Part shown: piece by piece, positions 54,801-64,000 of the stretch | Numbering within the stretch: the stretch's first letter is position 1 | Layout: each line of letters opens with the position of its first letter | Assembly: GCA_029449235.1 (NCBI GenBank) | Contig: JANATG010000008.1 | Coordinates: forward strand, 806,001 to 870,000 | Origin: Linnemannia schmuckeri | Taxonomy: Eukaryota > Mortierellomycota > Mortierellomycetes > Mortierellales > Mortierellaceae | Length of the DNA: 64,000 bases | Direction: 5' to 3' | Translations under genes and position numbers: made by a program | Notes under the pieces: generated by a model | Told to the model about the DNA's origin: nothing | What the model saw: only the letters and a program-made list of their open reading frames with translations | Database searches by the model: none

Positions 54801-55853
54801 TTGGGCTTGTCCCATTTGTTTTTCGCCCCTTCTTCCCTATCTGCAGTTGGTCCTGCAAACTACATGTCTTTCTTTCTTTTGTTTTTTTCCTGCCCAAACT
54901 AAAATCGTTCTCTCCTTGAGCCCCTCACACTCCTTTCTTTCTTTCTTGGAGGAAAAGGCTTGATGGTTGAAAATCCATGTATCTGTGGAGAGTGATGCCT
55001 TTTCGGCACATTGTATTATTATCTTGATGCAGTGTTGATGCTGGTGCTGCTCGAAGGCTTTGCTGAGCTGGGCGTAGTAGTTTGTTGGGCTGGTTGATTG
55101 CCGGTTGCTTGGTAGGTCAAAGAAAGATATGAATACGATGAACAGATAGCGAAGAGAGAAAGACTAATGGCTTACCATTTCCAGTACACACATGCCAAAG
55201 GCATAAATGTCGACCTTCTCGTCGTACTTTTCATCGTAGAGCTCGGGGGCCATGAACTCAGGAGTTCCGAGGACGGAGGAGACGTGTGTGCGATGGCGGA
55301 CGACAGCGAGGCCGAGGTCGCCAATCTTGAGCTGACCATTGTTGCCGTTGATAAAGATGTTGTCGCACTTGAGGTCGCGGTGGATAATGGGTGGACTGTG
55401 GGTGTGGAGGTAGGCGAGTCCCTGAAGGATTTGTCGGCACCAGGACTTTACGACCTTAGGCTTAAGTGCGCCCTTGAGAGTTTTTTTGAGATACTGCTTT
55501 AGAGTGCCTGAGGACATGAGTTCGGTGATAAAGACGATACGTTCTCCTCCTGTATGTGTCGCAGGGGTTGACCAGGAGGCATAAAAGTTGATGATGTGGT
55601 CGTTGCGGATGGACTGGAGGATCTCGATCTCGGAGAGGATCTTTTGGGCTTCCCGTTTGGAGAGATGGTCGAATCGCAGCTGGTTCCAGGCGACTTCGTT
55701 TCCTTCTTCGAGGTCGCAGGCACGGTAGACGAGTTTGTAGGCGCCCTCGCCGAGGATCTCGTCGCAGCGTTGGAACCGATTGGTCGGGTCTGTCTCAAGC
55801 GGCGCCTCGTTCTCGGAGTCTTCGAGGTCGTCCTGGGTAGCCAATACTGCCAT
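51891..55853 (-). CDS. WNK: WNK-family protein kinase
   Basis: Two exons: complement(51891..54509, 55176..55853), 1098 aa, with a 666-bp intron inside the kinase domain. The usual beta-3 Lys is absent (VAW then Asn) and the catalytic Lys is in beta-2 (GEGAYKLVYRA, Lys40), the defining WNK feature. Also present are HRDLKCDN (Asp160), DLGLA (the leucines that bind chloride in WNK1) and the activation loop SSVLGTPEFMAPE with Ser193 at the autophosphorylation position. Residues ~433-516 (MCSIQVVQYGQ to IQELV) look like the WNK autoinhibitory PF2-type domain. The C-terminus ends in a coiled coil with the HQ-like motif LQHEMQWEEM. WNKs sense osmotic state and chloride through SPAK/OSR1-type kinases; such targets in fungi are not established. 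Yeast models lack WNK. Confidence 0.88.
54510..55175 (-). other. Long WNK intron
   Basis: 666 bp against ~50-200 bp for most introns here. Donor GTAAGCC, acceptor AATGCTCAG. Pyrimidine-rich on the plus strand in the middle. No embedded gene could be supported. Confidence 0.6.
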
Positions 55854-57115
55854 GGTTAGCAGGGGTGGGAAGTATGTTGAAGGTAGTGGTGATGGTAGTA
55901 GTGGGTGATATTGTAACTGTTGTTTCTCTTGCAGCTGCTATAGTTGTTGTTGTTATTGCTGTTGTTAGATGTGAGTGTGCGATAAGGGGGAGGCGAGCAA
56001 GCGTGAGAGAAGCACGGTGTGCCTAGGATGATTCGCGGGATAGAATTAAGAGTGTGTTATAAGGGGGATGACGGTCTATATGCTGGTGAAAAGAGTGATT
56101 AAGAGAATGTGTGTAAACCCACAAGGAACGAAAAGAGTTCAATGGGAGGTTTAAATGAACATTACTATGGGATGCAAGGAGTGTTAGTGTGTATGTGGGT
56201 GATTGTGGACCTGTCCCTGAAGTGAAAAGATGCGGTAGATAGGTAAAAATAAAAAGGTCTGTTGATGAATAAGGAAGAGAAGGAGGGGAGGGAAGGGGAA
56301 GGGAGAGAGAGAGAGAAAGAGAGAGAGAGAGACAGAGAGAAAGAGACAAGGGAGAAGGATTAGGTGATGATGCAATCAGAAAGGAAGAAATAAGAGAGAG
56401 TGAGAGTTGATCAAATAGAGAAAGGGGCGCGAGGATGGGAGACAGGGGATGAACGAGACAGAGTCAAATACTCTCATGGGCACAGAAAATATAAGAGAAA
56501 AGGGACAAGGCACGAACAAGGCTGACAGATTGAACAGGTTTGCTGACTGAGACAACAAAGTCAAAGAACGACAAGCAGAGAAGACGTCAGAGGGTGTGGT
56601 GGGTAGTGGTGGTGGTGGCGGCACTGACAGTCTGATACATCCACGCACCCATGTGCAGATAAAGAGGGTTCGCCCTTTTGGACCCCTCCTTCCTGAATTT
56701 AATCGCCTTCAGCCATAGGTTCCTCCTATTCAGCCATCAATTATCCGCAGATCCAATTTCCTCTCTATCCGCATGTGTCTGACTGACTCGCCTGCCACAG
56801 GCTGTACAGTGCTCGCCTCTCTCTCGGTAATGAACACTTCTAAAAGAGGCCTGGAACCCCCATACTACTTCAATTTCATGGATGCCTAAAACATACCTAC
56901 ACCGTAGCTTAGCCAAACGATACCCTCCAATTGTGGAAACAATCAAACATTTTGAAGCATGCAACATGATGATGATAACTGATAGAGTGTGGTTTGCACC
57001 CTCCAGGTCCAATGCCATGGTATGTGTGTTTTTTAGTTGTTGTGATTGTTTGCTCTATTTGTTTGTACTTATTTTTCTTTCATGCAATTGGTGTCGACCA
57101 CCTCCTCTTCCTCCT
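55854..57115. other. Intergenic, WNK promoter side and ATG15 3' end
   Basis: 1.26 kb. GTT/TGT repeats near 55920-55970 and a GA microsatellite (about 56301-56350). No supportable ORF. Confidence 0.5.
56301..56350. repeat. GA-rich microsatellite
   Basis: Runs of GA with occasional GAAA and GACA interruptions, in the WNK upstream region. Confidence 0.7.
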
Positions 57116-59152
57116 CTACTTGTACTCCCAGAGTTCACAATCCTTGCAGTCAACCTCGGCCTTGCAGGACGGAACCTCCTTGACCTTGATGACGCCTTCA
57201 ATCGTATCGAACAGTCGATGTGTGCGAATGTCGACCTTCCAATTATCTTCCGTGACAGGGTCATACACGCATGTCCGTCCAGTGTGACATTTACTAGAGA
57301 AACAATAATGTGTATATGTAGGCAAAGTGCTACGTTAGACTTGGAACGTTTGATACATCTCAAACAAATGGCAAGTTGTACAAGGAGTATACTCCATTGC
57401 AAGAAAAAAAAAAGGCCACAGTTATCACCTTTCCATAGCAAAGCCAGAGTAGTAGCAAGTACTAGCAGGACCGTTGCAGACCCCCTGAAAGATTGGATCG
57501 GCAGTATGTCCAATGTGAAAGAGTGGAAAATCGTCCCAGTTGATGGCTGGTGGCATGGGAAGGTGCAGTCTCTGGGCAGCAAGACGGTCTCCTGGTGTCT
57601 CAAAAGTCACTGTAGGAATACCAAACGTCAGTCCCAACAAGGCGGTGAGTCCGCCTCCCAGACTGTGTCCTGTCAGCCAGACCTCTGTGCCTGGATACAT
57701 ATCCTGGACTGTCCACAAAAGTGTCTATTTGGCAAAAGTAGAAACAATAAATCATTAGTCCCAGTATCATTGCGCGCTGATCGGCAATAATGACCTCTCC
57801 TGTCCACCATTTGTCACCTGCGAGTTGCACTGCTTACCATCGCGATCCCGTAATAGATATCTTCGCTTTGAACGCTATCCTCAACGCATGTCTGATCGCA
57901 TTGATATCCTCCTGTATTACAATCGCAAACACCACGCCAGGTTCTATCCACCTTGGCACAACAGCACGAAAAGAGCAGGTTATCCTACAGTGTATATATC
58001 CCATATGCCATAATAATGTTAGTTGAACCCAATAGGAAATTTCATCCTGCAACACCAAGTTACAGAGTGCTGTCATTCAGGCAGTCAAGCAGGGAAAGAA
58101 GACAAAGAGCCCAGCTTACGTTGATCTTGTCACGCGTTGACGTGCCGCCACCTCCGCCAAGAATGGCAGCACTTGTGCCTTTGATGGCGATGATAAGTGT
58201 CGAATTGTCTGCCGAGGCAAACACATGACCACGAAGGCCGTCTTCCTCCCAACCAAAGGTTGAGTTCTGCGAGAAGACACAACCAGACGCAACAGAAAAC
58301 ATATTGCATGAAAAAAAAGAAGTGTTGTCAGCAAATATTTTAGAATATGCAAACAGAGACGGACAAACAAAAAAAAAAAAAAAAAAAAAAAAAGGAGTTT
58401 CGTCGCCCTTGAATATTCTTGTCCCGTTCGCATTGATGTCACCAATGGTTTGTTTTTCGGAAAAAAAGGCAAAAGCACAAGCTATTGACAACAACAAATA
58501 AACGAACACGCAAGACATACAAAAACAAAAAAAAAGGATCACTTACGACAGACCAGTTGCCCTCTAGATCATACCAGCCAGGACTGGCAACCTCGGTGTA
58601 AGAGTTGTAGTTCATCTTGGAGAGTTGAAGGACAGATTCCTTGTCTGTCACATCGGGGGCTGGAACAACCTGTTTGGTCCACGACTCAGGACCAATTGAA
58701 GTATCAAATGACCTGAACCCCTGATTCCTATAAGATTGGTCCCTGGGTTTGAGAGTGGTGGTGCCCCTGACCTTGATTCGGTGGACAAGCGACTCGCCCG
58801 TCAACAGTTCTGATTGCTGAATATCTGAAGCTTCCAGGTCCATCCGCCGAAACAGGCCCGGATACCGATTGCCACCATGGTGCAAAATGTGTCGAAGCGA
58901 AAGCGTCTCGTCAGGAAGCTCCTGACCCTCTGTAAGGACGGTCACCGGCGAGCCATATGGCAAATTAGGGTGGCGATGGTGTGAGTTGAAGGGACGCTGG
59001 GTGTTGTCGTTTCCGACAATATTGTCAGAGGTAGAGGCGGGGAAAGGGTGGGCGTGAGCAAAGGAACCATGAGCAGAAGGTGAGAGATAAGTGAGGGCCA
59101 AGATGTAGAGGGTGAAGAGCGGGACGAAAGCAAGCGAGCTTTGTCGAGGCAT
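57116..59152 (-). CDS. ATG15: Vacuolar phospholipase Atg15 (autophagic body lipase)
   Basis: Breaks down autophagic-body and other intravacuolar membranes. Five exons join in frame: complement(57116..57293, 57429..57724, 57838..57984, 58120..58266, 58547..59152), 457 aa. An N-terminal signal-anchor (VPLFTLYILALTYLS) would send it to the vacuole through the multivesicular body. The lipase core has LTGHSLGGG with Ser321, HTADP with Asp376, and RTHRL with His424. The spacings of 55 and 48 equal those of the yeast triad Ser332-Asp387-His435. Family blocks LLFSCCCAKV, CNGPASTCYYSGFAME and KCHTG are present. Two introns carry A or T runs, including A25 at 58369-58393. Divergent from the orphan at 59523 across 370 bp. 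A class-3 lipase of another family is unlikely. Confidence 0.92.
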
Positions 59153-59522
59153 TGGCGGGCGCAGCGTAAGAGTGAGTTGAGCGAAGTGGGGAAAGGAAAA
59201 GAGATGATGTCAAGAAGAAGGTAGAGAGGAGTGATGTGGAAAAGTCAGTGGAGCGGAATGGGGACGGGAAAGGAAGGGAAAGAAACAATGAAGGAAGAAA
59301 AGAAGGGGCAAGACAAAAGGAGAAAAAGCACAGAGGGAGAGCAAAGGGTGCTTCTCTTTTCTCTCTGACCCAATGTTGGCTTGTGCTGGGAGTGACAGGC
59401 TGAAAAGCAGTCGTTCAAGTCAAGGAAAGTGTCACCACTTTATTTATTTTGCCTTCAGACTCGCGCTCCTTTCTCTCCCACTCTCCCACTCTCAACCACA
59501 CACTCGCCAATCAACAGCCATA
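59153..59522. promoter_or_regulatory. Divergent promoter of ATG15 and the acidic nuclear orphan
   Basis: 370 bp between opposing starts. Purine-rich near ATG15, CT-rich near the plus-strand gene (CTCCCACTCTCCCACTC). No individual site can be named. Confidence 0.4.
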
Positions 59523-61587
59523 ATGACAAAAAGCAGCCCAAGGAATAACGCAACACCAGCCACCATGGACACGGACATGACACCCGCATCAATAAGCACA
59601 GCAACTACTCCATCTAATCCCACACAGGCAACAGTAACCACCTGCCATGCCCAACAGACTCACACAAGAAGCAGCAGCAATAGCAGCACGTATACCAGCG
59701 CACATGGCGCAACCGAGATAGGAGGCATGTCCATCACCTTACCCTTCAGCAGCTTCACTTCAGGATCGGCAGAACTCGCACAACACACGGCCACCTCCCT
59801 TGCCGGTCCAAGTAAAACTACACAATCCAGTCAGAGTATATCCTTAGATGCAGGCACTGACAATCTCGCAACACCTTCGGGCGTGCAGCCGATGGCTATC
59901 AAGCCAGTATACAAAAAGAGAGCCTACCCATCAGCACAGCGGCCGGATGGAATTATCAAAAAGTCCGGAGTAGCAGCGACTGGAGGAAAAACGCAGGCAA
60001 GACAGGCGATTGTGAACGCGGCAAGATCTAGAGGCAACATCTACGACCGAACAACTGGAAAAACGCGCTCACGAGCACCTTCAACAACAACATCATCATC
60101 ATCATCACACGCAGTAGAACCACTCGAATCCCCAGCAAAAAAGCGGCGCGTTCAAATGTCGAAAAATGTCAAGATTGTCAAACCACGAAAACAACCGAAA
60201 CCTAAACCACCCAAGAAACCCAAGATCGTCAAACCGCCTCGAATCTGGACACCTCATCAACCACGGAGCCAGCAGCAGCAGCAAACAATCGACGAACAAC
60301 CTCCTGCACCAGCACCACAAGAGGACATTTCATCCAATCATTCCAATCCTCCAGGAACGCTTGAGATTTTGATCAAGCAGCACGACGCACATCGGGAACG
60401 ACTATTGCAACTGGCAACACGACCTCTGCCACTGCATGAGCTCCAAATGCTGGTCTGTACAGAGTTGGAACAGGAGCACGAGACGTTGAAGACCCTGGGC
60501 ATAATGCTGCACAAGGAGCTCCTCAAGTTGCGATTGGAGGAGGGTGTGATGCTGAACATGCTCAAGATCTCAGAGGGTGGTGTTCTGGATGTTACGGATC
60601 TTGAGAGAATCAGGGCACGCAAGCCCCCATCAGCGCGGCAATTGCAGGCATACGATCGGATGAACGAGCGTCATTATCAAAAGAGGCTTCGGACGGCCAA
60701 GGCCGCTAGAGCAGCTGCTATCGCTATGAGAGCTGCAATGGGTATCCAGACGGAAACCACAGAAGAAGACGCCATTCTAGCTCAGGGTCAGCCCCGCGTT
60801 CGCACATCTAGGAAACATCAGCCTGTACGCAAAAGATATGAGACCGACGATGACGATGAGGACGGTCAAGGAGAGGAGCATGGAGAAGACCATCACGGGG
60901 AAGGGGCGGATGAAGAGGGGACCGATGCAGATGTGGAGCGGACCAGGCCGAGATATCAAGCGCCAGGAGAATCCTACTCGTTTCGTCCTGTCAACTCTTC
61001 AAGTCAACTTCAAGACCGCAGTGACATTGGCCGACCGGAGGCTTCCAGCGCACCAGCATTCGCTTCATTGGGTAAGATATTATATAGAGCGGGTCAAATT
61101 CTTTTTTTGGTTATGGTAACCATTTACTTACACTTTCCTTCTTTGTATTTTAATATGCCTTTTAGAGGAAATCAAGAACCTGGTTGTTAAGCGCGCCCAC
61201 AAGCGCACTGCGGACGATATGATGGAGCAAGAAGTGGACGACGACGATTTGTATGAGCTTGAATTTGACGAGGACGAGGAACAACCTGTTAAGGGGCAAA
61301 GAGGTCAGTACGACGACAACAAAGTAGACCAGCGCACAGACATGGATGTGGATGTGGACAATCAATATGGAGGCGACAATGGTGAGGAAGGAGAGGAAGA
61401 AGAAGAAGGAGAGGAGGAAGAAGAAGGAGAGGAGGAAGAAGAAGGAGAGGAGGAAGATGATGAAGACGAGGACGAGTACTATAGCAGCGATGAGCATGGT
61501 GAGGAACCAGGGGACGACAACGAGGAGGACGAGGACGCGGCACGATTGGCGCTGCAACGCATGTTGTCGATCTACGGCGGCGTCTAG
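59523..61587 (+). CDS. Predicted nuclear protein with acidic tail, 656 aa, unknown function
   Basis: Two exons, 59523..61071 and 61166..61587, joined in frame. The start at 59523 was preferred over the longer open frame from 59373, because it follows a pyrimidine-rich leader and has the better context. The product is disordered and Ser/Thr/Gln-rich for ~180 residues, then basic with likely nuclear signals (AKKRRVQMSK, PKPKPPKKPK). A helical, probably coiled-coil region spans ~285-420 (HELQMLVCTELEQEHETLK, MLHKELLKLRLEEGVML). The tail is very acidic, with a tandem 18-bp repeat (about 61391-61450) encoding Glu-Gly blocks, and ends in a short helix LALQRMLSIYGG. The layout suggests a chromatin or transcription protein, but no family is recognised. 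Confidence 0.65.
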
Positions 61588-62125
61588 CATTGTGTGGATG
61601 CGTCCGATCTGAAACAAGCCACAGCTCCAAAAAAGATTAAAGCGTTTGAGCCCTCTGAATTTTTTACTCCTCCTCTTATCAACTTTTATTGTAAGCGGAC
61701 TTATTATGATGGATTGCTGTCAGACAGACATCGATGGATACATGCATCCATCCAACACTACCGCCAGCCATTATTACGGGAATCATCGACAGATACCCAT
61801 CTCAACAAGTGGCGGCACTTTTATTAACTTGCTGGATATCACCTCTCATACCCTGTGCTCGAGATCCTTGATCGACCTGTCCATGAACTGATGGCTAGAT
61901 CTATGAACATCTAAAGCACACTGGATGTGATGGTCGGGCTGGATCTTCCATCTGGGGAGCACTGTTCATCAGAATTCCTTGATCCATTTTGTCAGGATTA
62001 ACACTTGTTCTCCAGAACTATTCACCCAGATCTAGAACTCAGGGCAAACCTACCAGTCTACCAATTTGCAAAGCCCAATTTCCTAACTTTCATGTTTTCT
62101 TCCCCTCAACCCCCTAGGACGAAAA
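61588..62125 (+). other. Spacer and likely 5' leader intron of RPL9
   Basis: The uL6 ATG is preceded by a classic 3' splice site (CCTAAC branch at ~62084, pyrimidine tract, CCCCCTAG at ~62116) only ~10 nt upstream. The 5' UTR therefore probably contains an intron whose donor I could not fix. No other gene. Confidence 0.5.
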
Positions 62126-62701
62126 ATGAAGGATATCTACAAGGAAGAAATTCTCGCCATCCCCGAGGGCGTCAAGGTTGAGGTCAAGGCTCGCCAGGTC
62201 ACCGTTACCGGCCCCCGCGGAACCCTCAACAAGAACTTCCGTCACGTTGAGATGGACATTGTCAAGTTGGACACTGCCCGCATCCGCCTCGTTGTCTGGC
62301 ACGGCAAGCGCAAGCACGTCGCCTGCCTCCGCACCATCCGCTCCTTGATTAACAACATGATTGTCGGTGTCACCAAGGGTTACGAGTACAAGATGCGCTT
62401 CGTCTATGCCCATTTCCCCATCAACGTCATTATCGCTGATGATGAGAAGTCGGTCGAGATTCGCAACTTCTTGGGCCAGAAGATCGTCATGAAGGTCCCT
62501 ATGTTGGAGGGTGTCACTATCTTCCACTCCAAGGACCAGAAGGACGAGATCACCTTGATCGGCAACGACCTCGGCAACGTCTCCCAGTCTGCCGCCAACA
62601 TCCAGCAGGCCACCACCGTCAAGAACAAGGATATCCGTAAGTTCTTGGATGGTATCTACGTCTCCCAGAAGGGCCAGCTCAAGGGTGCCGATGAGGAGTA
62701 A
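62126..62701 (+). CDS. RPL9: 60S ribosomal protein uL6 (L9)
   Basis: Structural protein of the large ribosomal subunit, near the sarcin-ricin loop. Uninterrupted 191-codon ORF, the same length as yeast Rpl9. Recognisable uL6 blocks: IPEGVKVEVKARQVTVTGPR, HVACLRTIRSLINNMI, VTKGYEYKMRFVYAHFP and KDIRKFLDGIYVSQKG. Codons are strongly biased to C-ending forms (GTC, AAG, CGC, ATC), unlike most neighbours, as expected for a highly expressed gene. The coding part has no intron; one is likely in the 5' UTR. Identification is secure. Confidence 0.97.
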   Translation: MKDIYKEEILAIPEGVKVEVKARQVTVTGPRGTLNKNFRHVEMDIVKLDTARIRLVVWHGKRKHVACLRTIRSLINNMIVGVTKGYEYKMRFVYAHFPINVIIADDEKSVEIRNFLGQKIVMKVPMLEGVTIFHSKDQKDEITLIGNDLGNVSQSAANIQQATTVKNKDIRKFLDGIYVSQKGQLKGADEE

Positions 62702-63961
62702 ATTTGCTCCTTTCCACTCTGGATCACAAGACAACAACAACACAACAACATCAACAAAACTGGAACCGCCTGCCCTCCGTCTCTCCGATTCCTGTCAGAG
62801 CTTCCTTGGATCTTTCTTTTCTTTTTTTTCATAATAAATCGCACAGCCTAGCAGAGTCCTCCTTTTCTGCTAGGCACATTGCGACAGTTTTGAGGTGTTC
62901 TTGACAAAAAACAACCTACACTCCCCTTCCCCTACAGGGCAAATGCCGTAAAGCCCTCTCCGTCGTCCGCAGCTTCCTCTCCGTCTTGGAGGTGTGAAGT
63001 GAAAGACTGACAGGATAAACAAAATAAGGCACCACTAGTTTTTGTTCCTGTTCCTTTTGTTCAAATTGCTCCATTGGCATTCTTGCAGGAGAAGGTTGAT
63101 ACGGAGGCAGACTGTGGTATGTTGTCGCGTTGCTTGAGCACGCTTTTTTTTCGGTGATTGATGTGGGATGAACCTCTGATCAAATTAGAGAATTCATCCT
63201 TGCTTGCTGTTTGCGATAGGAGGATTCGAAGGGTTTGATATGAACAATGAAACTTGAACAAGAGTGCAAGCCAAGGTATGGAACCCATTTAGGTATCAAT
63301 TAACAAAAATATATATAATAAAAAAATTTCATCCCTCCCTGCTGGTAAGGAAGAATGTTCATGTGAATATTTGTGCCTGAAAACCATGCTTGCAGATGCA
63401 AACTGCGGGAGAATCTTGTTTTTTAGCGATCGAAGGGATGCTGGACTTGCATAGCATAACTGATCCGAGATCAGAAATCAAAAAGGGGTACCGTGTGGGC
63501 TCTCACTCGCTCACTATTTCATGTTTGGAAGTCAACTGCTGCCAAGGAATGTTGCGCAAGGCAAAATTTACCCAAGGATGCCTTTTCATACCTTCACCGC
63601 GTTTAGCATGCTATTTGTTTTTGTAATTGTATGAAAAATTTTGGCCCTTTTGATCCAACGCGGTTGACGACCAACCCTAACATGTATCAGACCCAATGAT
63701 ACTTCTCGATTCAAAGGGAAGTAAAGGGACGGATGGACTCCAAAACGAAGAATGAAGCAATTAGTAAAACATGCCTGTGGTGGTTGATGTGATAAAAAGG
63801 ACTTGCCTCTTTCTCACAACACAACTGATCGACTCTATTCCGATTGGAATAAGGAAATTGGCGTTCGCTTGCTGGTAAATGTATAAAAAATACAATGGCT
63901 GTCGATCCTTTTTTGTATGTTCATCACTCTCATCATTCCCTCGCATCTTAGCTTTGCCCAC
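62702..63961. other. Intergenic region after RPL9
   Basis: 1.26 kb. Around 62920-62997 a pyrimidine tract and CAG are followed by a short C-ending-codon block that stops at TGA (see findings). The rest is AT-rich with no supportable gene. Confidence 0.5.
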
Positions 63962-64000
63962 ATGGCAGACACCTACCTCGCAGGAATACTCTCGCGGCTC
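63962..64000 (+). CDS. Possible gene start at right edge
   Basis: ATG at 63962 after a pyrimidine-rich stretch, open for 13 codons (MADTYLAGILSRL) to the window end. Too short to identify. The context resembles other starts here but this may be chance. Confidence 0.3.
   Translation, partial: MADTYLAGILSRL

Noticed and set aside
62114..62743. 209-codon minus-strand ORF opposite RPL9
   Set aside because: Produced by the strong codon bias of RPL9 on the other strand.

Overview
The window is nuclear DNA of a fungus. Genes have many short GT-AG introns, compact spacing and frequent divergent promoters. They encode fungal proteins such as an Atg15-type lipase, a mitochondrial proline dehydrogenase and an Mds3-like kelch protein. 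Several genes point to an early-diverging lineage, most likely Mortierellomycota or a relative: a WNK kinase, a cAMP-receptor-like GPCR, an SREK1IP1-like RS protein and a Ki-67/Repo-Man-like FHA protein. That placement is inference from gene content; no rRNA or marker phylogeny was available. Exon joins were worked out by hand from splice motifs and reading phase.

Layout. 0-6 kb, all minus strand: first exon of proline dehydrogenase (cut by the left edge), a coiled-coil kinetochore-like protein (Sos7 type), and a D-Ala-D-Ala-ligase-fold ATP-grasp protein. 6.3-15 kb is an accessory block: a choline/ethanolamine kinase pseudogene, a 72-bp direct repeat, the front part of a Helitron Rep protein without its helicase, a 126-aa orphan, a two-TM orphan, a 58-aa secreted proline-rich peptide and the last exon of a C2H2 protein. 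15-18 kb: kelch-BTB Mds3-like protein, followed by about 4 kb with little coding content. 22-26.5 kb: an SREK1IP1-like zinc-knuckle/RS protein divergent from the cohesin release factor WAPL. 26.6-37 kb, all minus: Alb1-like ribosome-biogenesis protein, the FHA/PP1-docking protein, and a 1554-aa protein with two START-like domains.

40-48.6 kb, plus strand: a GBF1/Gea-type Arf-GEF (12 exons, 1649 aa) and glutathione-dependent formaldehyde dehydrogenase (8 exons, 377 aa). 48.7-57.3 kb, minus: a seven-TM receptor, a WNK kinase, then the 3' end of ATG15. ATG15 (57.1-59.2 kb) is divergent from an acidic nuclear orphan (59.5-61.6 kb). Ribosomal protein uL6 (RPL9) is at 62.1-62.7 kb, and a possible gene start sits at the right edge.

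The genes form no single pathway. Functional themes are membrane traffic and lipid handling (Arf-GEF, ATG15, START protein, dead choline kinase), chromosome biology (Sos7-like, WAPL, Ki-67-like), signalling (GPCR, WNK, Mds3-like) and ribosome production (uL6, Alb1-like). The most interesting items are the Ki-67/Repo-Man-like protein, the decayed choline kinase beside a truncated Helitron, the WNK kinase with its sensing residues kept, and the very short secreted proline-rich gene.
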